Notes: a model not told the origin generated them from the letters alone. 64,000 bases of DNA from Persicobacter psychrovividus (GCF_036492425.1 NZ_AP025292.1:1054001-1118000); one strand, 5' to 3'. Numbered from the stretch's first letter, positions 37,150 through 47,495 are shown. Made by a program: numbers and translations.

Positions 37150-38454
37150 ATGGAAAAGTTTTTCAAACTGCAAGAACGTGGAACAACCGTTAAGCAGGAG
37201 ATTTTTGGAGGGCTAACAACCTTCCTGACGATGGCTTATATCATCTTTGTCAATCCTAATATTTTAGGAGCGGCAGGTATGGATCAGCCAGCATTGATTA
37301 CTGTAACATGTATTGCAGCAATCGTCGGTACACTTCTGGCCGCTTTTTGGTCGAATGTGCCTTTCGCTATGGCTCCAGGAATGGGGCTGAACGCTTTCTT
37401 TACCTATACCCTGGTTTTGGGGCAAGGGGCCAAATGGGAAGAGGCACTCGGGGTAGTATTTTTCTCCGGAGTAGTGTTTTTGATCCTGACGGTCGTTGGT
37501 GTTCGCGAGAAAATCATTTCAAGTATTCCACAGACGCTGCGTATTGCGGTGGGCGCCGGTATCGGTTTGTTCATTTGCTTTATCGGCTTTAAAGAGATGG
37601 GCTTGATCGTCGCTAATCCAGCAACTTTGGTGGGCCTTGGCCACTTTACACCACAGGTAGCAATTGGTTTGGCAGGTTTGGTCTTGATCGGAATTTTGGA
37701 AGTAAGAAGAGTAAAAGGCTCGATTCTTATCGGGATCCTTTTCTGTACAATCGTAGGAATGGGCTTTGGTGTGGTTAATACACCTGATCATATTGTGGCT
37801 CTTCCGGCATCTATCGCTCCTATTGCCTTTAAATTGGATATCCTTGGCGCCCTGAAGGTGTCAATGATTGGTGCGATCTTCTCTTTTATGTTTGTAGATT
37901 TGTTCGATTCTATCGGTACAATCGTGGCTTGTTCTTATGAGGCCAAGATGGTAGACAAAGATGGTAACATTCCTGTGATCGGAAAAGTACTGGAGGCAGA
38001 TGCTTTAGCGACTGTAATTGGTGCTGTTTTGGGTACATCAACCACAACGACTTATGTGGAGTCAGCATCGGGAATTGCCTCTGGCGCCCGTACTGGTTTG
38101 GCTTCGGTCGTAACGGCTGGTTTATTCTTTATTGCAATGTTTTTCGGCCCTGTAATTGGGGTGGTTCCTGCATTTGCTACTGCACCAGCGCTTATTATCG
38201 TAGGCGTATTCATGTTTAAGAATATTAACAAAATTGAGTTTGCGGACTTCAATGAAGCCATCCCCGCATTCCTGACGATCATTTTGATGCCCTTGACTTA
38301 CTCGATCTCGATCGGTTTGAGTTTTGGTTTCATCGCTTATGTGTTAATCGCATTGGCGAATGGACGTGCCTCGAAGTTGTCGATCACCATGTGGGTTATC
38401 GGTGCATTGTCTGTCGTGAATCTGTACTTCACAATGACTGGTGGCGGTGCTTAA
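37150..38454 (+). CDS. NCS2-family purine permease (AzgA/GhxP-like)
   Basis: Inner-membrane nucleobase transporter of 434 residues with about 12-14 membrane segments. Family motifs are GGLTTFLTMAYIIFVNPNIL, MAPGMGLNAFFTYTLVLG, the region FVDLFDSIGTIVA, and the signature LEADALATVIGAVLGTSTTTTYVESASGIASGARTGLASVV. These place it in the adenine, guanine or hypoxanthine branch. The 5' region (36990-37149) was read for a purine riboswitch and none was seen. A UUCG-loop terminator follows. It is likely coexpressed or co-functional with the DUF5020 porin upstream. Confidence 0.94.
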   Translation: MEKFFKLQERGTTVKQEIFGGLTTFLTMAYIIFVNPNILGAAGMDQPALITVTCIAAIVGTLLAAFWSNVPFAMAPGMGLNAFFTYTLVLGQGAKWEEALGVVFFSGVVFLILTVVGVREKIISSIPQTLRIAVGAGIGLFICFIGFKEMGLIVANPATLVGLGHFTPQVAIGLAGLVLIGILEVRRVKGSILIGILFCTIVGMGFGVVNTPDHIVALPASIAPIAFKLDILGALKVSMIGAIFSFMFVDLFDSIGTIVACSYEAKMVDKDGNIPVIGKVLEADALATVIGAVLGTSTTTTYVESASGIASGARTGLASVVTAGLFFIAMFFGPVIGVVPAFATAPALIIVGVFMFKNINKIEFADFNEAIPAFLTIILMPLTYSISIGLSFGFIAYVLIALANGRASKLSITMWVIGALSVVNLYFTMTGGGA

Positions 38455-38477
38455 GGGTACCTAAATCCGTCATTCTC

Positions 38478-38515
38478 TTAAAGAGCCTCAGCTTCGGTTG
38501 GGGCTCTTTTTTTTG
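38478..38515 (+). terminator. Terminator after the purine permease, UUCG loop
   Basis: AAGAGCCTCAGC-TTCG-GTTGGGGCTCTT (38481-38508) is a 12-bp stem with two G-U pairs, closed by C(UUCG)G and followed by a T-run. Confidence 0.93.
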
Positions 38516-38917
38516 TCCGAAGAATAAAATTCAAAATTTTATGCGGGCAGGTGCAGGCCTTTGTGGGGTAAACAGGGATATATTTTTTGTTTCAGCTCAA
38601 ACAACAAATATATTTTGGTATATGCTCATTCGGGCAAATGATTATAAAATGATCAATATAATAAATGTTCTATGAAATTGAATGTATCCAAGTAGTGTTG
38701 CTTCAGGGATAAAATTAACATTACAGAGAAGGATTATCGACATCATTACTCCATGCTGTGGCATCGGATTGGAGTACTTTGGCGAGGGTTTTGTTTAATA
38801 AAACTGTTAAGTGGAAGTTCCTTTTATTGAGATTTTCCAAACAAATAACCAAAACCATTGGCGTTTTTCCAATGCTCCAGCCCATTAGGGGTGGAGGCCG
38901 AACAACAGAAAAGTGAT
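38516..38917. other. Intergenic stretch, nothing recognised
   Basis: About 400 AT-rich bases upstream of the M16 peptidase gene. No repeat family, ORF with signature or strong promoter was found. The M16 gene could extend upstream in frame to 38858, but the signal peptide favours the start at 38918. Confidence 0.5.
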
Positions 38918-41743
38918 ATGATGAAAATGTTAAAAGCTTTTGTCCTGATAGGGATGATGCTTGGTTTGCCGAAAGCCTTTGCGCAGGATGCAAGTCAAGA
39001 TACCGTAGCAATTCCCCTAAATCCAGCGATTATACATAAGACCCTGCCTAATGGCTTCTCTTATTATATTCAGAAAAATGCCCTGCCAAAAGATCAGATC
39101 CAGTTTCGAATGGTCATCAAGGCGGGTTCTATTTTGGAAACAGAGCAACAGCGTGGCTTTGCGCACTTTTTAGAGCACATGGCCTTTAATGGGAGCAAGC
39201 ACTTTCCTGAAAACCAACTCGTGGATTATTTACAGTCGATCGGGGTGGAGTTTGGTAGTGACCTGAATGCCTACACAGGCTATGACGAAACCGTTTACAT
39301 GTTGCCTTTGCCGAACAGCAAAAAGGAAACACTGGACAATGGTTTTTATATGTTGGGCGATATCCTGAACGGATTGAACCTGACCACAGAAGATATTGAC
39401 AAAGAGCGTTCGATTATCCATGAAGAGTGGAGAACAACGATCGGTTTGTCTCAGCGCCTCAAAGATGCCATGTACCCATTGTTGTACCAAGGCTCTCGCT
39501 ACTTGGACCGCCGCCCGATTGGCCTGATGTCCGTAGTAATGGGCAAAGGAAATGAAGAGGGCATCCGTCAGTTTTACAAAGACTGGTACCGCCCAGACCT
39601 GGCCACGCTTGTTGTGGTAGGTGACCTTAATCCTGCTGAAATTGAAAAGCGAATTATTGCGACTTTCGGCCCGATGACCAACCCGTCGCCTGAAAAAGAA
39701 CGCAAATATTATGGTGTGCCTGATCATGACAACACTTTGGTGAAAATCATTCAGGACAAGGAAATTACCTCGACTTCGATCAAGGTGATTCACAAATACC
39801 CAAAACACGAAGAGAAGACGCTGAAAGATTTGCGCCGTTCGGTAGTGAACTTGCTGTACACTTATATGGTCAATCAACGATTGAGCGATGTGGCACAATC
39901 ACCGAATGCTCCTTATATGTATGCACAGTCGTATTCAACTTCTGCCTCGGGGAACAAAAACCGCTATATCTCACTGGCAACAGTGAAAGCCGATAAAATT
40001 ATTGATGGTACCAAAGGGCTGATGCGCGAATTGCAACGCATTAAGCAATATGGTTTCACGCAGGCGGAACTCGATCGTAAAAAGGAAATTCTGAGAAAGG
40101 ATTTCGAGAGCATGGCACTGGAAGAAAACAAACAGACTTCCGCACAGCTTACCGCCCTGATCACCAACCATGTGATTTCAGGAGAAGAGTGTAGCACCTT
40201 GTCTTTCAAGAAAAAGTTTGTAGACGAATGTCTGAAAACCATTAGCCTGAGCGATGTACAGTCATTGGTGGAGGAATTCATGCATGGCGAGCAAGCAAAC
40301 AGAGTCGTTTTATTGACTGCCCCAGCTTCTGCCACCACGCCAAGCAAAGCGGATCTTTTAACTGCCCTTGATCAGGTACAAAAAGAGAAGGTGACTCCTT
40401 TTAAAGATACAGTTGTTGATGCCCCACTGATGACCACCACACCAAAAGGTGGTGAAATTGCCAAAGAGGTTTACGATAAGGATTTGGATGTAACGCATTT
40501 GACTTTTGCCAACGGCGTAACGGTTGATCTGAAACCTACGGAATTCAAGAACAACGAAATCCGTTTTACTTCGGTACGTAACGGCGGTTATTCCAAAGCT
40601 GCGGCAGATAATTTCGATAACGCTTCAATGGCTGCTACTTTCACCAATCTGGGTGGTTTGTCGAACTTCTCTTCTATGCAACTGGATCGTATCCTTTCTG
40701 CAAAGCAAGTGTATTTGGCACCATATATCCACCGATATACCGAAGGTGTGAGTGGTTTCTCTTCTAAAGAAGATTTTGAAACACTGATGAAATTGACTTA
40801 CCTGACCTATACGGCACCACGTAAAGACCCAGCGAAGTTCAAGCAGTTTATCGACAACAAAAAGGAATACAACAGAAATAGCCTCAATGATCCAGATTCT
40901 TATTTTGCTGATCAGATTAATAAAGAAATGAGTCAGCATGATCCACGCACGGAGACCTTATTGACTCCTGAGCAATTGGATCGCCTGAGCCTTGATAAAT
41001 CTTTTGATTTTTACAAAAGCAGATTCAATTCCGCCAAAGGTGCTCATTTCATTATCGTGGGAAGCTTCGATGTCAATACCATCAAGCCATTACTAACCAC
41101 CTATTTGGGCGGTTTGCCTGCGGGTCCTGTGGATGCCTCTTTCAATGATGAAGGAATTCGTCCACCGAAAAAAGGCATGTCATTTGATTACCCTCGCAAT
41201 ACCGTGGATAAGTCTAAAGTAGTGATTCGCTACACAGGCGATTTCCCTGCAAGCCAGAAAGACCGTGTCGAGATGGGCTTATTGGGCGACATCCTGACCA
41301 TCCGCTTAAATCAAAAATTACGCGAAGAAATCGGTGGGGTATATTCTCCATATGCTGCGGCGAATGTGTTCAAATATCCTTATACCCATTATAGAATGGA
41401 TATTTTCTTTACCTGTGCTTCTGCCAACAGAGATGCTTTGGTAAATGCAGCCGTTGGGCAAATAAAAGAGATGCAAAAAGGCATTTCGGCAACAAATTTG
41501 GATAAGGTAAAGAAAGCAGCACTGAAAGACAGAAAAGCTTCGCTTCAAATGAATGGTTACTGGAGAAAACTCCTTGAGGATCAGTGGTCAAGAGGAGAGT
41601 CTAAAGTCAACTTTGAACAATATAATAAGGATATCCAGTCGGTTACTGCGAAAGATTTGCAGAAAATGGCGCGCAAGTATTTGAAAGCGAACAAACACCT
41701 GGAATTCACATTAAGCCCTAATCCTGAAGCTATTAAAAAGTAA
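38918..41743 (+). CDS. M16-family zinc metallopeptidase (PqqL-like)
   Basis: Exported two-half peptidase of about 941 residues. The ATG at 38918 opens the signal peptide KAFVLIGMMLGLPKAFAQ. The inverted zinc motif HxxEH is HFLEHMAFNGS (His83, Glu86, His87), with the downstream glutamate region DKERSIIHEEWR. The second M16 half (from about residue 500) lacks the zinc motif, as is usual, and has GEIAKEVYDKDLDVTHLTFANGV, and YTGDFPASQKDRVEMGLLGDIL with REEIGGVYSPYAAANV. The protein should degrade peptides in the periplasm. It lies 64 bases upstream of the SusC-like gene, suggesting a peptide-uptake locus. Confidence 0.94.
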   Translation: MMKMLKAFVLIGMMLGLPKAFAQDASQDTVAIPLNPAIIHKTLPNGFSYYIQKNALPKDQIQFRMVIKAGSILETEQQRGFAHFLEHMAFNGSKHFPENQLVDYLQSIGVEFGSDLNAYTGYDETVYMLPLPNSKKETLDNGFYMLGDILNGLNLTTEDIDKERSIIHEEWRTTIGLSQRLKDAMYPLLYQGSRYLDRRPIGLMSVVMGKGNEEGIRQFYKDWYRPDLATLVVVGDLNPAEIEKRIIATFGPMTNPSPEKERKYYGVPDHDNTLVKIIQDKEITSTSIKVIHKYPKHEEKTLKDLRRSVVNLLYTYMVNQRLSDVAQSPNAPYMYAQSYSTSASGNKNRYISLATVKADKIIDGTKGLMRELQRIKQYGFTQAELDRKKEILRKDFESMALEENKQTSAQLTALITNHVISGEECSTLSFKKKFVDECLKTISLSDVQSLVEEFMHGEQANRVVLLTAPASATTPSKADLLTALDQVQKEKVTPFKDTVVDAPLMTTTPKGGEIAKEVYDKDLDVTHLTFANGVTVDLKPTEFKNNEIRFTSVRNGGYSKAAADNFDNASMAATFTNLGGLSNFSSMQLDRILSAKQVYLAPYIHRYTEGVSGFSSKEDFETLMKLTYLTYTAPRKDPAKFKQFIDNKKEYNRNSLNDPDSYFADQINKEMSQHDPRTETLLTPEQLDRLSLDKSFDFYKSRFNSAKGAHFIIVGSFDVNTIKPLLTTYLGGLPAGPVDASFNDEGIRPPKKGMSFDYPRNTVDKSKVVIRYTGDFPASQKDRVEMGLLGDILTIRLNQKLREEIGGVYSPYAAANVFKYPYTHYRMDIFFTCASANRDALVNAAVGQIKEMQKGISATNLDKVKKAALKDRKASLQMNGYWRKLLEDQWSRGESKVNFEQYNKDIQSVTAKDLQKMARKYLKANKHLEFTLSPNPEAIKK

Positions 41744-41807
41744 GCGGGAGGGGGTGATAAACCTATTTTGAGCGCCTGTTGCTACAACGGGCGCTCTACT
41801 CCTAAAA

Positions 41808-44800
41808 ATGATTTTTATGAGACAATTAATTACGCTATTACTGTTGCTGACGGTAGGTTGGGCTATGCCCAGCTTCACGATGGCTCAAAAGCAAGTGACC
41901 GTTAAGGGGCTTGTTACCGACGCAGATACAGGGGAAGGCTTGATTGGGGTGAATGTCATCCTGAAAGGCACAACCTCGGGTGTGGTAACAGACTACAACG
42001 GTCAGTTTCGTTTCGGTGGTTTGACCAGCACGAGCGAGTTGCAATTCACTTATATGGGGTATACTACCCAAACGGTGAAAGTGGGCAACAAATCGATCGT
42101 CGATGTTCAGATGAAGTCAGAGGTGAAATCGCTACAGAATGTGGTGGTATTCGGGGAAAGCCAGAAGGATGTCCGTACCATTACCGGATCGGTAGGAAAG
42201 ATTGACACCAAAGTGTTTTCAGCGGGTACACCTTCGGGCTCTTTTGACCAATTGTTGCAGGGGCAGGTAGCGGGATTGTCGATTCAGGCAAGTGGCGAAC
42301 CTGGCGAGCAGGCTAAAATTCGTATCCGTGGTAACAACTCCATGGGGGTACGTGCCAAAGACGATGCCGAGCAGCAGATGGCCAACAACGCCAACGAACC
42401 ATTGTATATTTTGAATGGCGCGCCTATATCTTCGGATGTGTTTAATACCATCAACCCAGATGATATCGTGGACATCAAAGTACTGAAAGATGGTCTTTCG
42501 ACGGTTCAGTATGGTACACGTGGTGCCAATGGGGTAATTGAAATTAAGACTAAAAAGGGGATTGTCGGTAAAACAACCTACAACATCCGCTATCAGCATA
42601 CCATCCGTCCGATTGGTGGACTTGGCGGTATTGAGCTGATGGATTCCAAGGAAAAACTGGCGATGGAGCGTGAGCTTTCGATCGTGGACGGACTCGGATT
42701 TAAATACTCACCACATCAGGGCGATAGCCCAGAGGTGATCGCCTATAAGCAGCGAAAATATCAGGAACTGGAAGGTAAGAATACCAATTGGCTGAATGAG
42801 CTTTCGCGCGCAGGCCAGGTGAAAGATTTGCAAATGAGCATGTCGGGCGGGTCGGACAATACCCGTTATTACCTGTCGGCTTCTTACTATGACGAAGAGG
42901 GGGGATATTTGAACTCGTGGGCAAAACGTTATACCACCCGTTTCAATATCGACCATAACCTTCGCAAGAATCTTACCTTAGGAGTTGATGCTTCGATTGG
43001 TCGTTCACAGCGTTCAAAATCAAGCACTTCACCAGCCCGTTTGATCTACACTTTGCAGCCTTACGAAACCACATCTTCAGAAAGTTTTGTGGCTCGTCAG
43101 CCGAATACAGGAAGTGTGAATTTCATCAATCCTTTTGATGAGCTGTACAAGCAGTATTCGGAATACGACGCCTGGAGAATTGACATGAATTCTCGTTTGA
43201 ACTGGACGGTAATGAAAGGTTTGAACCTGAAAACGGAAGTAGGATTTACCTTTAACGATGGGGAAAATGACCAAGTCGCTTTGGCCAATCCCGATGCAAT
43301 AAAAGATACGCAAAAGGATGGTTCATTCTCGAAAAACCAGTCGAAGTCCTTAACCACCCGCCTGAACATGTCTGCCAATTACATCAAGAGTTTTGGTGAG
43401 AAAAGCATGATCAACGCTTCAGTAGGAACAGAATATATTCATGACCAAAACTGGGGATTTGGTTTCCGCAGTGTAGGTCTTGCTGATAAAGTAGCACCGA
43501 TTATTGGTGCAAACCCAGATTCGAAAATCAACAGCTCATTGTATGAAAATGCATTGCTCGGTTTTTACGGACAGGGGAACTACTCTTATGCAGGAAAGTA
43601 TGACCTGACAGGTTCGTTCCGCTACGATGGCTCTTCTATTTTGCCTAAAGATAAGCGATTTGTCCCTGCGTGGGGTGCGGGAGCTTCCTGGAATATTCAG
43701 CAAGAAGACTGGATGAAAGACCGCAAGTTTTTCGATCAGTTGCGTATGCGTGTTTCTTATGGGGTAAACTACAATTCTGCGGGTATCCGCCAGACCCTCG
43801 GAATGCCGTTCTACGACTTCACCAATTCCGATACTTACCGCGGACAGCGAACAGTGAACCTGACGGAATTCTATAACCCTGACCTGAAATTTGAGCGCAC
43901 AAAACAATGGAGTGTGGCCATGGATTTCGGTATTTTGGATCACCGTCTGTACGGTACTATCGAAGCTTATATTAAAAACACCGATGATTTGTTGTCTAAT
44001 ATTTCCATTCCGTTGAGTAATGGTTATGGCGATTTGTTGCAGAATATTGGTGCTTTGGAAAACAAGGGTATCGAGCTGAACTTGTCAGCAGTGCCGATTC
44101 GTACGGATCATTTCCGCTGGACGTCAAGCCTGAATGTGGCCTACAATGTCAATAAAATTACAGACCTCTACGGACAGGATGAGATTCGTGTAGGAACGGA
44201 AGGACTGTTCAAAGTTGGAGAACCGATTAACAGTGCTTTTGTGAAACACTGGGCAGGGGTAAATCCTGTGAATGGTCAGCCGATTTATTATGATGAAAAA
44301 GGCCGATTGGTACCTGGTGGTTTTGCGCCGCAGGTAACAGGCTTTGGTACTTATGATCAGCCGTTGACTGGTGGATGGACAAACATTTTCACTTATAAAA
44401 ATCTAGAGGTTTCAACCCTGTTCACTTATGCATGGGGTGGGGTGAATTACAACAACCTGAAATCGACCATGATCCGTAACGTGAAGAATGGGGAAGTGCC
44501 TTACGGTGGATTCCTTGGCGATATCTGGTTGCATCCTGGCGATGTGAAACCAATGCCATACCCTAAATTCTTTACCGATACATCGGTGAACTCACTGTTC
44601 CTGGAAAACGCTTCTTATATCCGTTGGAAAAACGTGATTGTGCGCTACAACCTGCAGGAGAAATTACACCTTAAAGGGGTAACTGCACTGAAACTGACCG
44701 CACAGGCAAACAACATCCTGACCATCACGAATTACCAGGGTATTGACCCTGAGGTAACGGGTATCGGGCAACCATTGTGGCGTTCATTTACATTAGGTTT

Positions 44801-44816
44801 TGACTTGACTTTCTAA
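41808..44816 (+). CDS. SusC/RagA-family TonB-dependent outer-membrane protein
   Basis: TonB-linked transporter of 1002 residues; an alternative ATG is at 41817. A signal peptide (QLITLLLLLTVGWAMPSFTMAQ) is followed by a carboxypeptidase-like domain (TVKGLVTDADTGEGLIGVNV, GTTSGVVTDYNGQFRF). The plug domain has SFDQLLQGQVAGLSIQASG, IRIRGNNSMG, PLYILNGAPISSDVFNTINPDDI and KVLKDGLSTVQYGTRGANGVIEIKTKKG, all typical of SusC. The rest is the 22-strand barrel ending WRSFTLGFDLTF. The SusD partner starts 5 bases downstream. The nearby M16 peptidase hints at peptide import; no glycoside hydrolase is present. Confidence 0.95.
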   Translation: MIFMRQLITLLLLLTVGWAMPSFTMAQKQVTVKGLVTDADTGEGLIGVNVILKGTTSGVVTDYNGQFRFGGLTSTSELQFTYMGYTTQTVKVGNKSIVDVQMKSEVKSLQNVVVFGESQKDVRTITGSVGKIDTKVFSAGTPSGSFDQLLQGQVAGLSIQASGEPGEQAKIRIRGNNSMGVRAKDDAEQQMANNANEPLYILNGAPISSDVFNTINPDDIVDIKVLKDGLSTVQYGTRGANGVIEIKTKKGIVGKTTYNIRYQHTIRPIGGLGGIELMDSKEKLAMERELSIVDGLGFKYSPHQGDSPEVIAYKQRKYQELEGKNTNWLNELSRAGQVKDLQMSMSGGSDNTRYYLSASYYDEEGGYLNSWAKRYTTRFNIDHNLRKNLTLGVDASIGRSQRSKSSTSPARLIYTLQPYETTSSESFVARQPNTGSVNFINPFDELYKQYSEYDAWRIDMNSRLNWTVMKGLNLKTEVGFTFNDGENDQVALANPDAIKDTQKDGSFSKNQSKSLTTRLNMSANYIKSFGEKSMINASVGTEYIHDQNWGFGFRSVGLADKVAPIIGANPDSKINSSLYENALLGFYGQGNYSYAGKYDLTGSFRYDGSSILPKDKRFVPAWGAGASWNIQQEDWMKDRKFFDQLRMRVSYGVNYNSAGIRQTLGMPFYDFTNSDTYRGQRTVNLTEFYNPDLKFERTKQWSVAMDFGILDHRLYGTIEAYIKNTDDLLSNISIPLSNGYGDLLQNIGALENKGIELNLSAVPIRTDHFRWTSSLNVAYNVNKITDLYGQDEIRVGTEGLFKVGEPINSAFVKHWAGVNPVNGQPIYYDEKGRLVPGGFAPQVTGFGTYDQPLTGGWTNIFTYKNLEVSTLFTYAWGGVNYNNLKSTMIRNVKNGEVPYGGFLGDIWLHPGDVKPMPYPKFFTDTSVNSLFLENASYIRWKNVIVRYNLQEKLHLKGVTALKLTAQANNILTITNYQGIDPEVTGIGQPLWRSFTLGFDLTF

Positions 44817-44821
44817 TCAGT

Positions 44822-46198
44822 ATGAGTAAAAGAAATTGGATATTCCGAATGGCATTTTGGGGCGCAATGGTCGCCTCGACAAGTGCCTGTAGTTTGCTTG
44901 ATATCACGCCTCAGGATGTGGTGCCTTCAGTAACGGCATTCAATGATGTTCCCTCTTATCAGATGGCGCTGAACAGAATGTACCGCGACCTGACAAGCCC
45001 TCAGCAGAATATGGCCACTTCTGATTTTGCATCAGATGATTTCCGCCAGGTGATTGAGGGTTACGCACCGTCAAACTATAATATTTTCCATTGGAACTAC
45101 ACCGCTCAGCCTCAGCCTTTCGTTTGGCAGGTGCAGTATCAGCAAATTGCCCGTGCCAATGTGATCATGGACAATTACGATGTGGTAACGCCGCAGTCTG
45201 ATGAAGAAAAGAATGAAAAAGACCAGATTATGGCGCAGGCTTTGGCCATGCGTGCGTGGTCTTACTTTAACCTGGTGGAGCTTTACGCACCACGATATAC
45301 AGGGCAAAATGGCGACCAGCTTGCAGTGCCTTTAAAACTGAAGCTTGACCGTGAATATTTGGGTAAATCTACCCTCAAGGAGGTTTATGATCAGATGTTC
45401 AATGATCTTGACCGTGCATCAGAGATCTTTAAGGAGACCAATTTCAACCCTTCCAGCTCCGATGCGCCATACGTTTTTGGTCAGCAGGCTGTTTGGGCAC
45501 TGAAAGCGCGTATTGCCCTATATATGGGAGATATGAAGGTGGCCAGTGAAAATGCGGCACACTTCATCAATACCCCACTTTTGGATAAGGATAACTACTG
45601 GAAGTTGTGGGAAGATCAGGTAGGTTCAGACAATCAGGAAGTGATTTTTGAGACGGATAACCTGTCGGATACCGACGACGCGAGTTTGATTGACTATCAG
45701 GAAATTTATGAGTTCAGTAAGGTGAAACTTGCGCTTGAACTTTTACAATCCTTTGAAGCTGATGACATCCGCAAGGATAAAGATTATATCAGTACTGACG
45801 ATATGCCGAATAAATATATTGTGCAGGTGAATGATCGCAATACCGCGATTAACAGAAACCTGTGCTATAAATATTTCCGCCTTGCAGAGCAGTATTTGAT
45901 TTATGCGGAAGCCAATATGAATACGGACAAAACTGCTGCGCTTCGTGTATTCAATACGTTACGCAAAGCCCGTGGAGCATCGGAAGTAAGCACGCTGACG
46001 GCCACTACGATTCTTCAGGAACGTCGCCGCGAGCTCTTTTCAGAAGGTTTGAGATTCTATGATTTGAAGCGTAAGGCACAAGACTTGAATATTGTTGTGA
46101 AACGATCGACTGGGGAGATGCTACCCGCGAATTCTCCAAAATACAATTGGTCGGTGCCATTGGAGGAAATCAATGCCAACCCAAATATATCTGAATAA
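44822..46198 (+). CDS. SusD/RagB-family nutrient-binding lipoprotein
   Basis: Surface lipoprotein of 458 residues that caps the SusC channel. The leader MSKRNWIFRMAFWGAMVASTSACSLLDITPQD carries the lipobox STSAC. SusD hallmarks are HWNYTAQPQPFVWQVQYQQIARANVIMDNYD, the TPR-like AQALAMRAWSYFNLVELYAPRY, and the C-terminal FNTLRKARGASEVSTLTATTILQERRRELFSEGLRFYDLKR. Binding specificity cannot be read. It overlaps neither neighbour: 5 bases from susC-like and 2 bases from the next lipoprotein gene, so the three are one operon. Confidence 0.95.
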   Translation: MSKRNWIFRMAFWGAMVASTSACSLLDITPQDVVPSVTAFNDVPSYQMALNRMYRDLTSPQQNMATSDFASDDFRQVIEGYAPSNYNIFHWNYTAQPQPFVWQVQYQQIARANVIMDNYDVVTPQSDEEKNEKDQIMAQALAMRAWSYFNLVELYAPRYTGQNGDQLAVPLKLKLDREYLGKSTLKEVYDQMFNDLDRASEIFKETNFNPSSSDAPYVFGQQAVWALKARIALYMGDMKVASENAAHFINTPLLDKDNYWKLWEDQVGSDNQEVIFETDNLSDTDDASLIDYQEIYEFSKVKLALELLQSFEADDIRKDKDYISTDDMPNKYIVQVNDRNTAINRNLCYKYFRLAEQYLIYAEANMNTDKTAALRVFNTLRKARGASEVSTLTATTILQERRRELFSEGLRFYDLKRKAQDLNIVVKRSTGEMLPANSPKYNWSVPLEEINANPNISE

Positions 46199-46200
46199 AT

Positions 46201-46695
46201 ATGAAAAAGTTATTGATGATAGCCATGGGTTTGGCCATGGGATTTACCGCCTGTACGGATCGCTACGATAATATCCCTTTGGATAAATCTTATAAAGGTG
46301 CCGCCTTTGTAAGCATGAGTGGCGAAGAGGGCGTCGTGTATATGAATGAAAGTCGAAATGGTGATCCTGAAGGGGTAACGACCGACAGTCTGGCACTTTC
46401 TCATGTGCTTGATCATGATGTGCGCATTCAGCTGGAATTCGTGGCGGCGAACTCTTTGGGCGAAGTCGGCAAGGAATTTGATTTTCAGAAAGAAGTGGAA
46501 ATTAAAGCGGGTCAGTCTTATGGCCGCTTCACTGTCAGTGGTTTAACGATTTCTGATGAGCAAGCACAAGACCTTAAATTGGCGATCAGTATTAAAAGTA
46601 CTGACGACCCTACCATTATTGCTGGCCTCTACGGGAGGAAAAAAGCCCTGGCCGAGAGAGAAAGATTTTATAAGACTTTCTCCTTTAAAAACTAA
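46201..46695 (+). CDS. Lipoprotein of the SusCD operon
   Basis: Lipoprotein of 164 residues: leader MKKLLMIAMGLAMGFTACTD with lipobox FTAC. The mature part, GAAFVSMSGEEGVVYMNES then DHDVRIQLEFVAANSLG and VEIKAGQSYGRFTVSGLTI, looks like an Ig or Calx-beta type beta-sandwich as seen in SusE-like or DUF4843-like proteins, but no exact family is claimed. It begins 2 bases after the SusD-like stop and so is translated from the same message. A role as an accessory surface binding protein is an inference. Confidence 0.78.
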   Translation: MKKLLMIAMGLAMGFTACTDRYDNIPLDKSYKGAAFVSMSGEEGVVYMNESRNGDPEGVTTDSLALSHVLDHDVRIQLEFVAANSLGEVGKEFDFQKEVEIKAGQSYGRFTVSGLTISDEQAQDLKLAISIKSTDDPTIIAGLYGRKKALAERERFYKTFSFKN

Positions 46696-46734
46696 TTTTT
46701 AATTGGGCATGAGCCCTATCCTATACTTATTATT

Positions 46735-47475
46735 ATGAAAAAAGTAACATTTTACGCTGCCGTATTATTTAGTGCGATGACAATGTTCTCCGCATGTTCA
46801 TCTAAAAGTGATGATCCAACTCCTGAAAAACCTTCTCAAGAGGAAGTTGATGCGCAGCATTTGGCAGCAATGAAACAAACGGCTGATTCTACTTATGCGG
46901 CAATCATCGCAGGTGATTGGAAATTGGAGAAATTTATCCCTTCAGATGATATGTTAAAGGCTTCACAAACACCTGACGGTGCGCCTGCATTGACCATCAT
47001 CAATAAAGCTAAAGGTGCAATTGATTTTGGTTTGACACTTGATTTTCATAAAGAAGTTAATGGTCAGAAAATTGTTGTGGATACCAAAAACTTTGATGAT
47101 TTGAGTCAAGGAGAAAAAGATAAGAAATGCGAAGACCTGCAGGTGGCTATTTATGGCTTCGGGTATGACGTATTTAAAATGGTGACAGAGGACAACTATG
47201 CAGTTGAAATTTTTGGTGCATATGCTTCTCCTTTTGCTACTGATGAGGCAAGTACTGACGATATTACAGATAAGGATACTGGCGAAGTAAAAGTAGCTGT
47301 TAACCCAACTGATTTCTCATCTTTTGACTATGAGAACATGTTAATGCACGGTAAAGAAGTTGTATTGAATAATACAGATAAGATTTACTTCCAAGATGGT
47401 AAATTGGTTGTTGAGTCAACAGAGCATACTTACAAGTATGGGGTTTCTCAATATATCTTTGCTCCAGCAAAATAA
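46735..47475 (+). CDS. Hypothetical lipoprotein
   Basis: Lipoprotein of 246 residues with leader MKKVTFYAAVLFSAMTMFSACSSKSDDPTPEKP (lipobox FSAC). No family recognised. An alpha-rich segment (AQHLAAMKQTADSTYAAIIAGDWKLEKFIPSDDM) resembles the start of lipocalin-like lipoproteins, and the end has YFQDGKLVVESTEHTYKYG. It is 39 bases after the previous lipoprotein and likely the last gene of the operon, since a terminator follows. Confidence 0.75.
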   Translation: MKKVTFYAAVLFSAMTMFSACSSKSDDPTPEKPSQEEVDAQHLAAMKQTADSTYAAIIAGDWKLEKFIPSDDMLKASQTPDGAPALTIINKAKGAIDFGLTLDFHKEVNGQKIVVDTKNFDDLSQGEKDKKCEDLQVAIYGFGYDVFKMVTEDNYAVEIFGAYASPFATDEASTDDITDKDTGEVKVAVNPTDFSSFDYENMLMHGKEVVLNNTDKIYFQDGKLVVESTEHTYKYGVSQYIFAPAK

Positions 47476-47495
47476 TCATCCCACTGATTAAAATA

